Part shown: piece by piece, positions 8,443 to 8,642 of the stretch | Layout: each line of letters starts with the position of its first letter | How positions within the stretch are numbered: position 1 is the first letter of the stretch | NCBI GenBank assembly: GCA_018335765.1 | Contig: JAGXRU010000090.1 | Span: 1 to 8,642, forward strand | DNA: 8,642 nucleotides | Origin: Alkaliphilus sp. | GTDB taxonomy: Bacteria > Bacillota > Clostridia > Peptostreptococcales > Thermotaleaceae | Direction of reading: 5' to 3' | Program-made: the position numbers and the translations under genes | The notes under the pieces: generated by a model | The model's database searches: none | Told to the model about the DNA's origin: nothing | What the model saw: the letters and a program-made list of their open reading frames with translations, nothing else

Positions 8443-8497
8443 TACTTCATATTTAAATATTCGAATCCATATAACTTACTGATGAGAGGTATATAGT

Positions 8498-8642
8498 ATG
8501 CATATAGAAAATTATCTTTCTAAGAAAATAGGTATCATAGGCGGGGGACAATTAGGGAAGATGATGGTTATTGAAGCCAGCAAAATGGGAATTCAGACAA
8601 TCATTCTTGATCCTAGTAATGACTGTCCAGCTAGTTGTCTGG
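8498..8642 (+). CDS. purK: N5-carboxyaminoimidazole ribonucleotide synthase PurK, 3'-partial
   Basis: PurK is a cytosolic ATP-grasp enzyme of purine synthesis. It uses ATP and bicarbonate to convert aminoimidazole ribonucleotide to N5-CAIR, which PurE then isomerises. Only 48 codons are present before the right edge; the family is about 370-390 aa. The N-terminal nucleotide-fold signature is clear: KIGIIGGGQLGKMM at residues 10-23, then EASKMGI (26-32) and ILDPSNDCPAS (36-46), whose Asp-Pro and Cys-Pro-Ala are typical of PurK. The ATG at 8498 is supported by AGAGG (8485-8489), 8 nt upstream. About nine residues precede the first strand, slightly longer than many homologues. It is the first gene after its own promoter and a PurR-like operator, so purine-dependent control is likely. 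Whether purE or other pur genes follow cannot be seen. Confidence 0.92.
   Translation, partial: MHIENYLSKKIGIIGGGQLGKMMVIEASKMGIQTIILDPSNDCPASCL

Noticed and set aside
8331..8497. Purine riboswitch upstream of purK
   Set aside because: The conserved core of the purine aptamer and its P1 stem are not found, and the predicted leader of about 50 nt is too short for aptamer plus expression platform.

Overview
The window looks like chromosomal DNA of a low-GC Gram-positive anaerobe (class Clostridia or a relative). The base composition is strongly AT-rich, the codons are AT-biased, the ribosome-binding sites are purine-rich, and the promoters are of the TGn-TATAAT type. The main protein has the domain order known from clostridial cyclic beta-1,2-glucan synthases. 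No genus can be named from the sequence alone. All three genes lie on the + strand.

Layout: (1) Positions 1-7000 hold the 3' part of a giant gene for a membrane-bound cyclic beta-1,2-glucan synthase (NdvB/ChvB/Cgs type). Its reading frame is open to the left edge, so the N-terminus lies outside the window. The visible 2,332 codons cover most of the GT84 glucosyltransferase, a membrane domain, the GH189-like cyclization domain and a complete C-terminal GH94-like phosphorylase region. (2) Positions 7001-7094 are a short gap with a good extended -10 promoter and an unusually GC-rich leader. The leader holds two mutually exclusive small hairpins and a 16-codon ORF that ends in an ATGA overlap with the next start. 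(3) Positions 7095-8330 encode a complete MFS efflux protein of the MefA-like (DHA3) type. (4) Positions 8331-8497 are a regulatory gap with a PurR-like operator (GAAC-N24-GTTC plus extra CGAA cores) and a second extended -10 promoter. (5) Positions 8498-8642 hold the first 48 codons of purK, cut by the right edge.

The three genes do not form an obvious pathway. The glucan synthase makes a cell-envelope or periplasm-type glucan. The MFS protein has its own promoter and leader and resembles drug exporters. purK starts a separately controlled purine biosynthesis unit. I see no intrinsic terminator in either gap, so read-through from one gene into the next is possible. I found no tRNA, rRNA, CRISPR array, insertion sequence or long repeat. 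The glucan synthase and PurK assignments are solid. The regulatory observations in the two gaps are the parts most worth a second look.
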